Below, one piece after another: positions 55,240 to 64,000 of a stretch of 64,000 bases of DNA (the first letter of the stretch is position 1; every line of letters starts with the position of its first letter). Source of the DNA: Diploptera punctata (Eukaryota; Arthropoda; Insecta; Blattodea; Blaberidae); assembly GCA_030220185.1 (NCBI GenBank), contig JASPKZ010007428.1, positions 250,501 to 314,500 on the forward strand, given 5' to 3'. The translations under genes and the position numbers were made by a program. Under the pieces are notes generated by a model. That model made no database searches, was not told where the DNA came from, and saw nothing but the letters and a program-made list of their open reading frames with translations.

Positions 55240-56406
55240 TACAGGGTAATTCAAAGTCTCTTGATATTTTTCTTATATCGTTAATCTATGTATTTTTTTG
55301 TTATATATACAAGGAAACTGTGCTCGCAAAAGAGGAAAGATTAGCTGTCGTTTTTGCTCGTATACGAGGATTGACGTACGGGAAGGTCCTAGAAAAATTC
55401 ACTAGGAAGTTTAGAAAACCAGGTCCTAGCAGGCAGGCTATTAGAGATCTGCTACTAGAAATGAAACGGACAGGATCTGTTACAAATGAGGCACGTAGAG
55501 GGAGGCCGTGCATACCATACAAGATGCCATCTCACGAAGTCCCGGTGCATCAACCAGAATACTCAGCAGGGAGTTGGGTATTTCTCAAAGCAGTGTATGG
55601 CGTACAAACTGAACAAACGCCCTTGTCACCCCAGATAATGCACAAGCTTGAAACAGAAGACTATGTTGCTCGACAAGCTATGTGTGATGTCTTTGAAAAT
55701 GAAGACCTCATGGAACATTTGTTGTTCAGTGATGAGACAAAATTCCACACACGTGCACATGTTAATAGGTATAATTGTAGGATTTGGGCAGGCGAACGGT
55801 CAAACGCCATACAAGAGTTTCAGAGAGACACGCCAAAGGTAAATGTGTGGCTGGGAATAACAAAAACAAAAATTTACGGGCCGTTCCTGTTTGCGGCAAC
55901 AACAGTAACTGGAAGTAACTATCTTGACACGTTAGATAAATAACTAGAACAGGATGCTGTGTAAAGATACTGTGGTTTTCCAGCAAGATGGTGCACCACC
56001 CCATTTTCCCATCATTGTTCGTGACCACCTCAACGAGGTTTCCCTGTTAGGTTGATCGGTCGTGGTTTACCCAGAATTTGGGCGGCCCGTTCTCCTGATC
56101 TCACACCACTAGAATTATTTTTTTGGGATTTTGTTAAGTCCAAAGTATATGAAGTGAAGTTCAACACCTTACAAGAATTGAAAACCGAATAGCTGTCAGC
56201 ATTAGCTACAATCATACCAACTATGCTGGCAAAAGTGTTTCACTGTACACATGAAACATGGAGTCTGTGCCGTGACTTTGAGGACCACCATATTGAAATG
56301 TACTGAGTATATCATCCAGTAACCATTACTTTTCTTATGTGATAACAAGTTTGGCATAAAACATTGATTTGACGAAAATGTCAAGAGACTTTTGAATCAC
56401 TCTGTA
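55240..56406 (+). mobile_element. Mariner-type DNA transposon, about 1.16 kb, TA-flanked TIRs
   Basis: The left end TACAGGGTAATTCAAAGTCT followed by CTTGATATTTTT is inverted at the right end (…GTCAAGAGACTTTTGAATCAC then TCTGTA), with a few mismatches. TA dinucleotides flank the ends. One transposase gene fills the interior (next entry). Confidence 0.85.
55320..56306 (+). pseudogene. Mariner-type transposase, broken after about 207 codons
   Basis: The open frame 55320-55943 covers the N-terminal helix-turn-helix region (RKPGPSRQAIRDLLLEMKRT, GRP) and the first catalytic block LLFSDETKFHTRAHVNRYNC (first Asp in SDE), then PKVNVWLGI and TKTKIYGPFLFA. Stops follow. The second catalytic block QQDGAPPH is near 55981 and the third, RSPDLTPLEFFFWDF, near 56088, each in shifted frames, with about 36 codons between the two Asp residues. 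The spacing points to a DD37D-like mariner lineage (Asp as third residue). At least three stops or frameshifts disable it. Confidence 0.85.
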
Positions 56407-56814
56407 TTTTAAAACATATCTCACATACTTTAAGTGGAGCGATAGCTGAAATTTTTATTTTCTAGAGTTTCAGACCTACGTGTTCAATATTTTTTATACA
56501 TGTATACTGCACAGTAAATAATGTAGTGGATACTTTTCTTCCTGTGAGCCTAATAGTTCTTGAGTTAAAGACGTTTGATTTAAAAGAATTGCTTAATTAG
56601 AAATAAAATATTTAAAATGTTAAAGATAACTGTTAAATATGCTCACAATATAATTGAAATATTTATAAAACATCGTTTATTGAATTTTTCTTCATCAAAT
56701 AAAAAATGAAACAGAAAAAATATATTTCATCTGCTAATCGATCATCCAAATTATTCATGATTTCAGCATTTTTTTATTTTTAACCAGTTATCCATTGTCT
56801 TTAGAAGACGAAGT
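56407..56814. other. Unassigned AT-rich sequence
   Basis: Nothing recognisable. Confidence 0.4.
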
Positions 56815-57268
56815 AATAAATAATAGTTTTAAAAAACTAAAACTCACGCTTTATTAGAAAAACGAACAAAAAATGAAAAATAATTTTAATTTCCAACACG
56901 CTTGGGATAAAATTAAAGTGGTCAACAAAAAAATCGTCTCCAACACATATAGCATAAAACTAGAGTTATCAACAAAAATAAAATAATTTTACTTTCAAAA
57001 GCGTGAGGTGCCCTGTATCAATTATTATATTTTATAATAAAGAGATAAGAAAATGTAAACATCTTAAAAAGCACCCCACGCTTTTGATGGTAAAATGATT
57101 TTCTTTTTGTTGATAACTCTAGTTTTATTCTATGTGTGTTGGAGATGATTTTTTTCGTAGACCATTTTAATTTTATCCCAAGCGTGTTGGAAATTAAAAT
57201 GATATTTCATTTTTAGTTCAGTTTTCTAATAAAGCCTGTTGTTTTGTTTTTTAAAACTATTATTTATT
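56815..57268. repeat. Long foldback: about 198-bp inverted arms with a 57-bp loop
   Basis: The left arm 56815-57012 (AATAAATAATAGTTTTAAAA … AAAGCGTGAGGTGCC) is inverted as the right arm 57070-57268 (GCACCCCACGCTTTTGATGG … TTTTAAAACTATTATTTATT). Long blocks such as CCAACACGCTTGGGATAAAA pair almost perfectly. No coding sequence. Confidence 0.9.
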
Positions 57269-57375
57269 TTTTATTTTTTAGTTTTGATATTTTACAGAAT
57301 AAGATAAAAATGTAAATATCTTTAAATTCGATACTATAGTAGTATGAGCTAAAAGTAATAATCTTCCAAAAAAAT

Positions 57376-57472
57376 TCATCCCAGCCGGATTTGAACCAGC
57401 GACCTATGGATTACTGAAATTATATACCACTTAAGTTCACCACTCTACCAATTGAGCTCTTACAACGATTGA
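57376..57472 (-). pseudogene. tRNA-Tyr-like pseudogene with intron-like insert, minus strand
   Basis: The minus strand reads AGCTCAATTGGTAGAGTGGT (D-arm with A-box), an anticodon region where a Tyr GTA would be expected but TAA is seen, about 18 extra bases, ATCCATAGGTCGC, then GCTGGTTCAAATCCGGC (T-arm with B-box). Order and wording match a eukaryotic intron-containing tRNA-Tyr. The 5' and 3' acceptor strands do not pair, so it is not functional. It may be a retro-pseudogene or a SINE head. Confidence 0.7.
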
Positions 57473-57514
57473 CTAAAAAGTCGACAAGCCTGCAACCTAT
57501 TATACCAGTTTTCA

Positions 57515-58013
57515 TTTTTTTTATTTTCTGACGATTCTGGCCAGGATTTTAGAAACACAATATGCAATTATTGTATTGTCACGGGTCCTTTACAAGTATA
57601 CAACGTTTCAAGTCGATCCAATGTTTCTAAGTGGGTGAAAATCGTGTTCAAATATTCCGTTACATAGATACAAAGACACTTTTTTTTATTTTCTGATGAT
57701 TCTGGCCAGGATGTTAGAAAATAAATATGAACGTATTATATTGTCACGGATCCTTTACTAATATACAAAGTTTGACGTCGATCTAATGTTTCTAAGTGGG
57801 TGAAAATCGTGTTTAATATTCCGTTACATAGATACAAGGACACTTTTTTTTAGATTTTCTGATGATTCTGGCCAGGCGTTTAGAACAAATGAAATTATTG
57901 TATTATCGCGGGTCCTTTACAAGTATACAAAGTTTCAAGTCGATCCAATGATTTTAAGTGGGTGAAAATCGCGTTGAAATATTCCGTCACATAGGTAGAT
58001 AGATAGATAAATA
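57515..58013 (+). repeat. 165-bp tandem repeat, three units
   Basis: Landmarks (ATTTTCTG, GATTCTGGCCAGG, GGGTCCTTTAC, AAGTCGATC, GGGTGAAAATCG, ATTCCGT) recur in order with periods of 165 and 166 bases. Units start near 57515, 57680 and 57845. Divergence between units is roughly 10%. Confidence 0.9.
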
Positions 58014-58349
58014 CAGGTCAAGCTAACATAAAGCGTGTAAAAATATTGTACCATTATAACTGTAGATCCTATATTGTTTTTAATGCATAAAACGAAATGA
58101 AAATAAAAATGTGGGAAAATCACTTTTAAAACTTTCCATGCAGCTAAATAGACACTCCAAGAGACGTTTAGTGCGCCACACCCTTTAAATATGACTTAAT
58201 TAGGGAGTTTTAGAACTTTACTAGAGAGCTAAAATTCCCAAAAAAGTGCAAGCTATTATTTAACATGAAAACAAGGAATGTTAATTTAAAAAAAATGGCC
58301 AAATTTTACCAATCATCCTCCATAAAATTCTCTAATACATTTAAATTAA
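58014..58349. other. Unassigned AT-rich sequence
   Basis: Nothing recognisable. Confidence 0.35.
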
Positions 58350-58565
58350 GGCAGGTTATATGTATTGGTCTCGGTGATGAAGCGGTCACGTTCCTTGCTT
58401 CTGGCTCCGATGGTAGCTGGTTTAATCTCGGCCGACGTCCATGGATTCTTAGAAAAGAAAAATCCGAGAGAGAACTCCTCCGGGAGACGAGCATGAAGAT
58501 TTTTCGGAAACGTAAAAAACCTAAAGCCTAAATTAGAGTCTCTAAGAAAATTTGAATCCACCTGT
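58350..58565 (+). mobile_element. SINE family 1, plus-strand copy
   Basis: Head TCGGTGATGAAGCGGTCACG with a B-box-like GGTTTAATCTCGGCCG, body CTCCTCCGGGAGACGAGC, end AAAGCCTAAATTAGAGTCTC and AAAATTTGAATCC, in the order of the copy at 49985-50215. Confidence 0.8.
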
Positions 58566-58711
58566 CACATTGTACATACTACTTTAATTACCTGCTATAT
58601 GTCTCTTTACGGCGATGAGCTATCCAATCGTGAGTCACTAATATCTGTAGAAAAATAAGCTAACAAAATTGGCTTGGTTAATTAACTCGCGCTATTAACT
58701 TTTAATTTAAA

Positions 58712-58880
58712 ACCAGATGGTACACGTAATGTAAGAAGGCAGAAGTTAAGATGGTTAGTCAAAGTGTAGCCGAATTTGCAAACTCTGGAGGTCAGGAGAT
58801 TAAGAATATAGACTCAGGATAGAAATGAGTGGCTAGCTCTTACTAGTGCGGCTAAGGCTGGAATCAAAGGCCCGTGAACC
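58712..58880 (+). pseudogene. LINE C-terminal fragment of another family
   Basis: The plus strand reads PDGTRNVRRQKLRWLVKV, a stop, then a TLEVRRLRI-like stretch and QDRNEWLALTSAAKAGIK. The R..KLRW … DR.EW … A.TSAAKAG pattern is a familiar insect LINE C-terminus distinct from families A and C. It is followed by a GAAGAAG / GTAGAAGTAG tail. Confidence 0.65.
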
Positions 58881-59449
58881 CAAAGAAGAAGCTAAAGTAG
58901 AAGTAGTAGATGGAAGCACCTTTGCCCCACATGGGTATATATATATATATAGTTAGGTTAATTCATAGATATGTATGTAGTATAAGTTATCCCACGAGTG
59001 CCGGATAATTACACGAATAATACAGAGAGATAATACTTCTTTGTCTAACGTTGTGTAGCACTATTTTTAAATGACTGTAAGCCGCGCTTTCCTTACTGTT
59101 ATTTGTTATTTAATAATCATCATAATCATTGATGGATTCAATGGATACTTAAAAAGAGTGATGGTTTCCGATAAGCTACTTCATACAGAGCCGATCATGA
59201 ACCCAAAAATGGCTATAATACGAATTTTCATATATATTACATAAACGAGATTATATACGATTAAAAGAAAATTCCATAGTATATATGTAACGGGAAGTTT
59301 TTCCATATAATACAGTATACAGTTGGAAAAAGACTTCAGTAAAATAAAAAATCATCTCCTTCATTAGTTTGAAATCTGCTGTATTAACAAACAGAAGAAA
59401 CTTTTTTAATAGTAATGATGACACTTTAGTAAGTCATTTTGTTTATTCT
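58881..59449. other. Unassigned AT-rich sequence
   Basis: Contains a short TA run near 58938-58950. No gene supported. Confidence 0.4.
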
Positions 59450-59850
59450 GATCCAATATTGTACCAGATTCAAATACTTGTTGAATAATTTTCTGTGAAT
59501 CCCACTTACACACACAGATATATGACTCAGGATCGGGTCAATAGGCTGAGATGAGATGAAGCCCCTTACATTGAGGTCTGTGAATGACACAAGGTGCCGG
59601 CCGACCACTCCTGCCGCACCAACACAGAGGCAGATGAACCAAATGAAACGGAATTGATTAGATGAGTATGGAGAAATTGTTAAATGAAATAATGACATGG
59701 GGAAAATGGGAGTAAACTCCGAGAAAAAACCTGCTCAAGATCCGTTTCGTCCACCATGAAACCCACATGGGGTGACCGATACTCGATATCGGGACCCCAG
59801 CGGTCAGAGGCGAAAGTCTAACCGCTTGCGCCACACAAAAGTCTGAAAAC
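59450..59850 (-). mobile_element. SINE family 3, minus strand
   Basis: On the minus strand, GTGTGGCGCAAGCGGTTAGA (A-box-like) and GGGGTCCCGATATCGAGTAT (B-box-like) form a tRNA-like head at about 59840-59770. A body of about 300 bases follows (CATGGTGGACGAAACGGATC, TGGTCGGCCGGCACCTTGTG, AAGGGGCTTCATCTCATCTC, GGGATTCACAGAAAATTATT). Only one copy is in this window, so the 3' limit is approximate. Confidence 0.6.
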
Positions 59851-59922
59851 AACACACATAACAAATTATTGTAAGCACTATTGCCTTTGAGAATGACCTT
59901 TTTTTTTACTAAAAAGGAAACT

Positions 59923-59998
59923 GTCACCCAATGTACGTCGAAACCTACGTTGAACTATCTGCCAGAGAAGCGTTGTGATGTACCAATGCTATGTCCAA
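59923..59998. mobile_element. Left-end fragment of the MITE-like TIR element
   Basis: AAGGAAACTGTCACCCAATG, then TACGTCGAAACCTACGTTGA and GCCAGAGAAGCGTTGTGATG, match the left end of the copy at 35607-36165. The rest of the element is missing. Confidence 0.75.
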
Positions 59999-60074
59999 AA
60001 AATATATTATTTTAGAGTATATTATTATAATAACATTTTCCTTTATGATTTTCATTTTAATGTAGGCTAAGTTT

Positions 60075-63000
60075 CCCTCCATGGTATCTTTACCTTGTCG
60101 TGGTGGAGTGGCTTGCGTGCTTAAATGATCCTGATAGCAATGCCGGCGGTAGAATTGCTGCCGATAGGGTTACCCATGCCGGACTAGTCGAAGGTGATAA
60201 GCCAGACGAAATAAGTACCTTGGTCGAAAGAGTGACGATCTTTCACCGTAAAAATACAACCGTCAAGAAATGCGGACATGGGTTCTACTGGGGTAAAATT
60301 TTCCGGAGGTCAAATAGTACCCATTCGGTTCTCAGGGCGGGGACTACTTCAGGGAACCCATGCCAAAGGCTCAAACACAGGGACATGTTCCTAGGAACAT
60401 GGAATGTTAGGACTTTATACAATAGCGGGGCACTAGAGATATTAACGTGGGAATTAGATAAATCGCCCTTGGATATACTAGCTTTACAGGAAGTTAGGTG
60501 GCCAGGTGAAGGTAGTCAGAAATCAGGAAGCTTTGCATTATACAACGGGGGTGCAGAAAAACCTGAATTTGGAACGGTTTTTTTAGTCAGAAGGAGGATC
60601 CTATCCGCTATCCGAGATATTAAGTTTGTCAGTGACAGGATATCATACATAATTCTAAAGGGTAAAAGACATGATTTCATAATTGTAAATGTACATGCTC
60701 CCACAGAAGATAAAGATGACAAGATAAAGGATGAGTTCTATGTAGAATTAGAATGCTTATTTGATAAGCTTTCACGATATCATATGGAATTGTTTTAGGA
60801 GATTTTAATGCAAAAGTAGGGCGGGAAGATATATTCAAACCAACAATAGGCAAATACAGTCTTCATGAAGATAGTAACGACAAACGGGGTTAGATTAGTC
60901 ATCTTTGCCACATCTAAGAATCTCAATTTTAATAAGATAACATTTCAGCATAAGGATATTCATAAATACACCTGGACGTATCCAAATGGAGAAACTCAGA
61001 ACCAGATATATCATGTATTAGTGGACAAATGCTGGCACAATAGTATCATCGATGTTTGATCAGTTAGAGAGACAGACTGCAATTCGGATCATCATCTGGT
61101 CAGGGTGAAAATCAGACAAAACCTATCGCTTATGAGAGGAACAAACGCTAAAGATGATTCTGAAAAATTTGACTTAAAAAAAACTTGAAAAAATGAATGA
61201 AGATGCGCCATGAATACCAAATCAAAATTGCTACTAGATTTGAAGAACTGGAATCTTCAGATGACAATGTGGCAAACTAAGAACAAACTTATATAAATAA
61301 AGAATGGGAGGCTATATGGGATACTATTAAATTGTCAGCATGAGACAGCATTGGCTGTTTTAAAGAAGAGGCAAAACAAGAATTAGTTTTATGAGGAATG
61401 TGCCGACATTGTAAAGAAAAGAAAGCTAGCAAAAATGAAATGGTTACACGAGCCAAATGAGGTAAATTTAGAGCAATTGGGTAGTATTAGACGGGAAAGC
61501 ACCAAGTTACTAAAGAGTAAAAAGGAGGGAATATTTGAGAGAGAAGATTAAGGATCTTGAAATGAACCTAAAAAACAAGAACATTAGAGAATTATATCAG
61601 GGAATTAGGATAGAGTAGAAAGGATTTCAAGGCTAGAACTAACATAATTCGGAATGAAAATGGGGAAATGATTGCAGATTCCAGGAGTATATTAAATAGA
61701 TGGAAAAGTTACTTTAATCAGCTATTAAATGTACATACAGAACAGGACATTGAGGAGGATAATTTACAGACAGCAGAAATGCTAGTCGCAGAACCAAGTG
61801 CATTAGAGGTTGAAATGGCGATAGAAAAATTGAAGATGTATAAAGCATCAGGTTCAGATGAGATCCCAGCAGAACTGATAAAATCAGGACGAGAAAAATT
61901 AATGGACAAGATAAGCTGGTTCCTTAGTATGATTTGGGAATAAAATGATCTTCCAGATGAATGGAAATGATCAATTATCGTACCAATTTATAAAAAGGGA
62001 GATAAAACTGATTGCAACAACTACAGGGACATCTCATTACTTTCAACTTCGTACAAAACTCTAACAAATATATTAGTAAGCAGACTTACTCCCTATATTT
62101 ATGACATTCTAGTAGATCATCAATGTGTATTTAGAAGAAACAGGTCTACAACAGATGAGAGTTTTAGTATAAGACAGATTTTAGAAAATAAATGGGAATA
62201 TAATGGTACTGTACATCAACTATATGTAGACTTCAAAAATGCATATGATTCAATTAAGAGGGAGAAGTTATATAGTATCCTGCTAGAGTTCGGAATTCCT
62301 AAAAAGTTAGTTAGACTTATACGAATGTGTCTAAATGGCACAAAGAGTAGGGTGCGTGTAAACAAACAATTTTCGGACACTTTTGAAATCCAGAATGGGT
62401 TGAAGCAAGGTGAAGCAGTATCTCCTCTACTATTTAATTTTGTACTAGAGTATGCCTTTAAATCTTTATAGGATGAGAAAGGCCTACAACTCAATGGTAT
62501 TAATAAGCTGTTAATTTATGCTGATGATGTATTACTATTGGCCGATAGCGAGGAGATACTAAAGGACAACACGCACACACTGTTGAGTAACACTAAGGAA
62601 TTAGGACTGGAAGTAAATATCAATAAAACTAAACATATGGTCACACGTAGAAATACATTATATAATGGAAATGGACAGGTAAGGACAATTGAGGGAAATT
62701 TTGAGGAAGCGGCTGAATTCAAATACCTAGGAACAATTATCACAAATAGAAATGAGATGCACAATGAAATTAAACATAGGCTCAATTCTAGAAATGCGTG
62801 CTATTATGCATTGCAGAGACTTTTGATGTCCCAACTCCTTTCAAAAAACGTTAAGTTGAAAATATATAAAACTATTATTCTACCAGTTATATTATATGGG
62901 TGCGAAACATGGACTCTTACTTTAAGGGAGGAAATGAGATTATGAGTTTTTGAGAATAAAGTTCTTAGGAAAATTTTTGGACCAAAGAGAGATGAACAGA

Positions 63001-63346
63001 TAGGTGAATGGAGAAGACTACATAACAATGAACTACATGGTCTTTATAGGAAGCCAGATGTAATAAGAACAGTTAATTGTCGTAGACTGAGATGGGTAGG
63101 ACATGTTGCGCGTATGGGGAATGAAAGACGTGCATGGAAGCTTCTTGTAGGAAAGCCAGAGGGAAAACGCCCAGTTGTTAGACCAAGAATGAGGTGAGAG
63201 AACAACATTAACTATGATTTGAGGGAAGTAGATTATACAGGGAATGATTGGAAAGCATTAGCTCATGATAGGGATGTATGGAGAGCTTATGTCAGCGCGG
63301 CCGTGAACCTACGGGTTCGAAAGTGCCAGTGAGTATGTAAGTAAGT
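60075..63346 (+). pseudogene. LINE family A, full-length copy with 15-bp target-site duplication, decayed
   Basis: ATGTAGGCTAAGTTT occurs at 60060-60074 and 63347-63361, directly outside the element, fixing it at 3,272 bp. The 5' end (CCCTCCATGGTATCTTTACC, CTTGTCGTGGTGGAGTGG) leads into an open frame to 60798. The endonuclease starts near ATG 60385: FLGTWNVRTL, LALQEVRWPG (catalytic Glu), VNVHAPTED, then after a frameshift GDFNAKVG and the SDHH region near 61085. RT: IKSGREKLMDK, NGLKQGEAVSPLLF (motif B), IYADDVLLLADS (motif C, YADD intact), EFKYLGTIIT. The C-terminus has GHVARM near 63100 and ends RVR. More than ten stops or frameshifts. This copy shows the family has one long EN-RT frame. 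Confidence 0.95.
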
Positions 63347-63387
63347 ATGTAGGCTAAGTTTGTTTTCAAATTATTTTCTCCTTTATT

Positions 63388-63520
63388 TTGAAGCTTGAGT
63401 ACTTGAGAATAATGTTTTAGGAACATTTTTGTATCAAAGAGAGATGAACACAAGCGCAGGCGAATGGAGAAGACTTCATTACAGTAAGCTACACGATATT
63501 TATAGTAAACTAGATATAAT
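63388..63520 (+). mobile_element. LINE family A internal fragment
   Basis: GAAGCTTGAGTACTTGAGAA then TAATGTTTTAGGAAC, and AGAGATGAACACAAGCGCAG then GCGAATGGAGAAGACTTC, match the region encoding ENKVLRKIFGPKRDEQTGEW. It is strongly diverged and truncated on both sides; the full-length copy inserted just upstream. Confidence 0.75.
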
Positions 63521-63936
63521 GGGAATTGAATTGAATATTTGCCCCGAAAACAGATCAAAACACATACTGCTGCTCATGACTGGAGTAACTTCTTCCACCG
63601 TTTCATTATATATATATACACGTTATAATTAAATTTTTTGACATTGAGAAATGCACATATAGGCCCCTATATTATTCGATTGAATGTCGAAAGAGCTGGG
63701 ATAGTTTTGAATGTAGCATGCAGTGATATTTTCCGAATAGATCACTAATCCACTGAAAACTCAATTTTAGTATTTTTGTGGGGTAGATCTCTTTTCGGGA
63801 CAATTATTCAATTATGCACTGATATCACAATTCGATATTTGAATGAAAACTATGTATTATGCAATATATATACTAAATATTAATCGTTAAATTTAATTTC
63901 TTAAAATTACTTTTTATGGACGTAATGGTACAAACT

Positions 63937-63937
<1 letters not shown>
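63521..63937. other. Unassigned AT-rich sequence
   Basis: Nothing recognisable. Confidence 0.4.
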
Positions 63938-63991
<54 letters not shown>

Positions 63992-64000
63992 TAGTAATAA
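63938..64000. repeat. (AAT)n array at the window edge
   Basis: AAT units with a late GATAGT interruption; continues beyond the window. Confidence 0.9.

Noticed and set aside
57376..57472. Functional tRNA-Tyr gene
   Set aside because: The acceptor strands do not pair and the expected GTA anticodon is not present.

Overview
This is eukaryotic, AT-rich (about two thirds A+T) intergenic DNA dominated by transposable elements. It looks like a large, repeat-rich insect genome. The main LINE family, with its GHVARM / GRPRMRW C-terminus and GTAA-repeat tail, is of a kind I associate with cockroaches (Blattodea); that placement is recollection and inference, not proof. I could not recognise any complete host gene. 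One short open stretch (51014-51229) could be a host exon, with low confidence.

Layout. 1-5573: a cluster of LINE pieces, led by an RTE-type LINE ('family A') whose endonuclease-end/reverse-transcriptase frame is intact from the window edge to its stop at 2352, followed by decayed pieces of at least four other LINE families joined through trinucleotide arrays. 5574-20260: mostly unassigned AT-rich DNA with a 19-bp tandem repeat, a LINE C fragment, tRNA-derived SINEs, a duplicated CRE palindrome and microsatellites. 20262-36600: LINE C pieces, a family of short TIR elements (copies at 20926 and 35607), a long decayed LINE A (23045-25770), several 5'-truncated LINE A ends, a Penelope-like element with inverted terminal repeats (30955-31853), and a LINE A copy carrying a nested insertion (33746-35551). 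36600-47400: SINEs, a 1.6-kb DNA transposon with perfect 15-bp TIRs and TTAA duplications (39406-41006), more LINE A including one copy bounded by a 14-bp target-site duplication (45326-46341), and an internally deleted mariner-like element (46846-47390). 47400-64000: SINEs with target-site duplications, Penelope-like foldbacks (51988-52545, 53390-53572), a broken mariner (55240-56406), a 450-bp hairpin, a tRNA-Tyr-like pseudogene, a 165-bp tandem trimer, and a full-length but decayed LINE A (60075-63346) with a perfect 15-bp target-site duplication.

The parts do not form a pathway. RTE-type LINEs supply endonuclease and reverse transcriptase, and would be the natural source of machinery for the tRNA-headed SINEs. 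The TIR elements depend on transposases that are broken here. The most interesting signal is the octamer TAGGCCTA. It occurs 11 times, far above a rough expectation of below one. In two places inside one LINE copy it is exactly a 6-bp insertion turning TA into TA-GGCC-TA, as a transposon excision footprint would.
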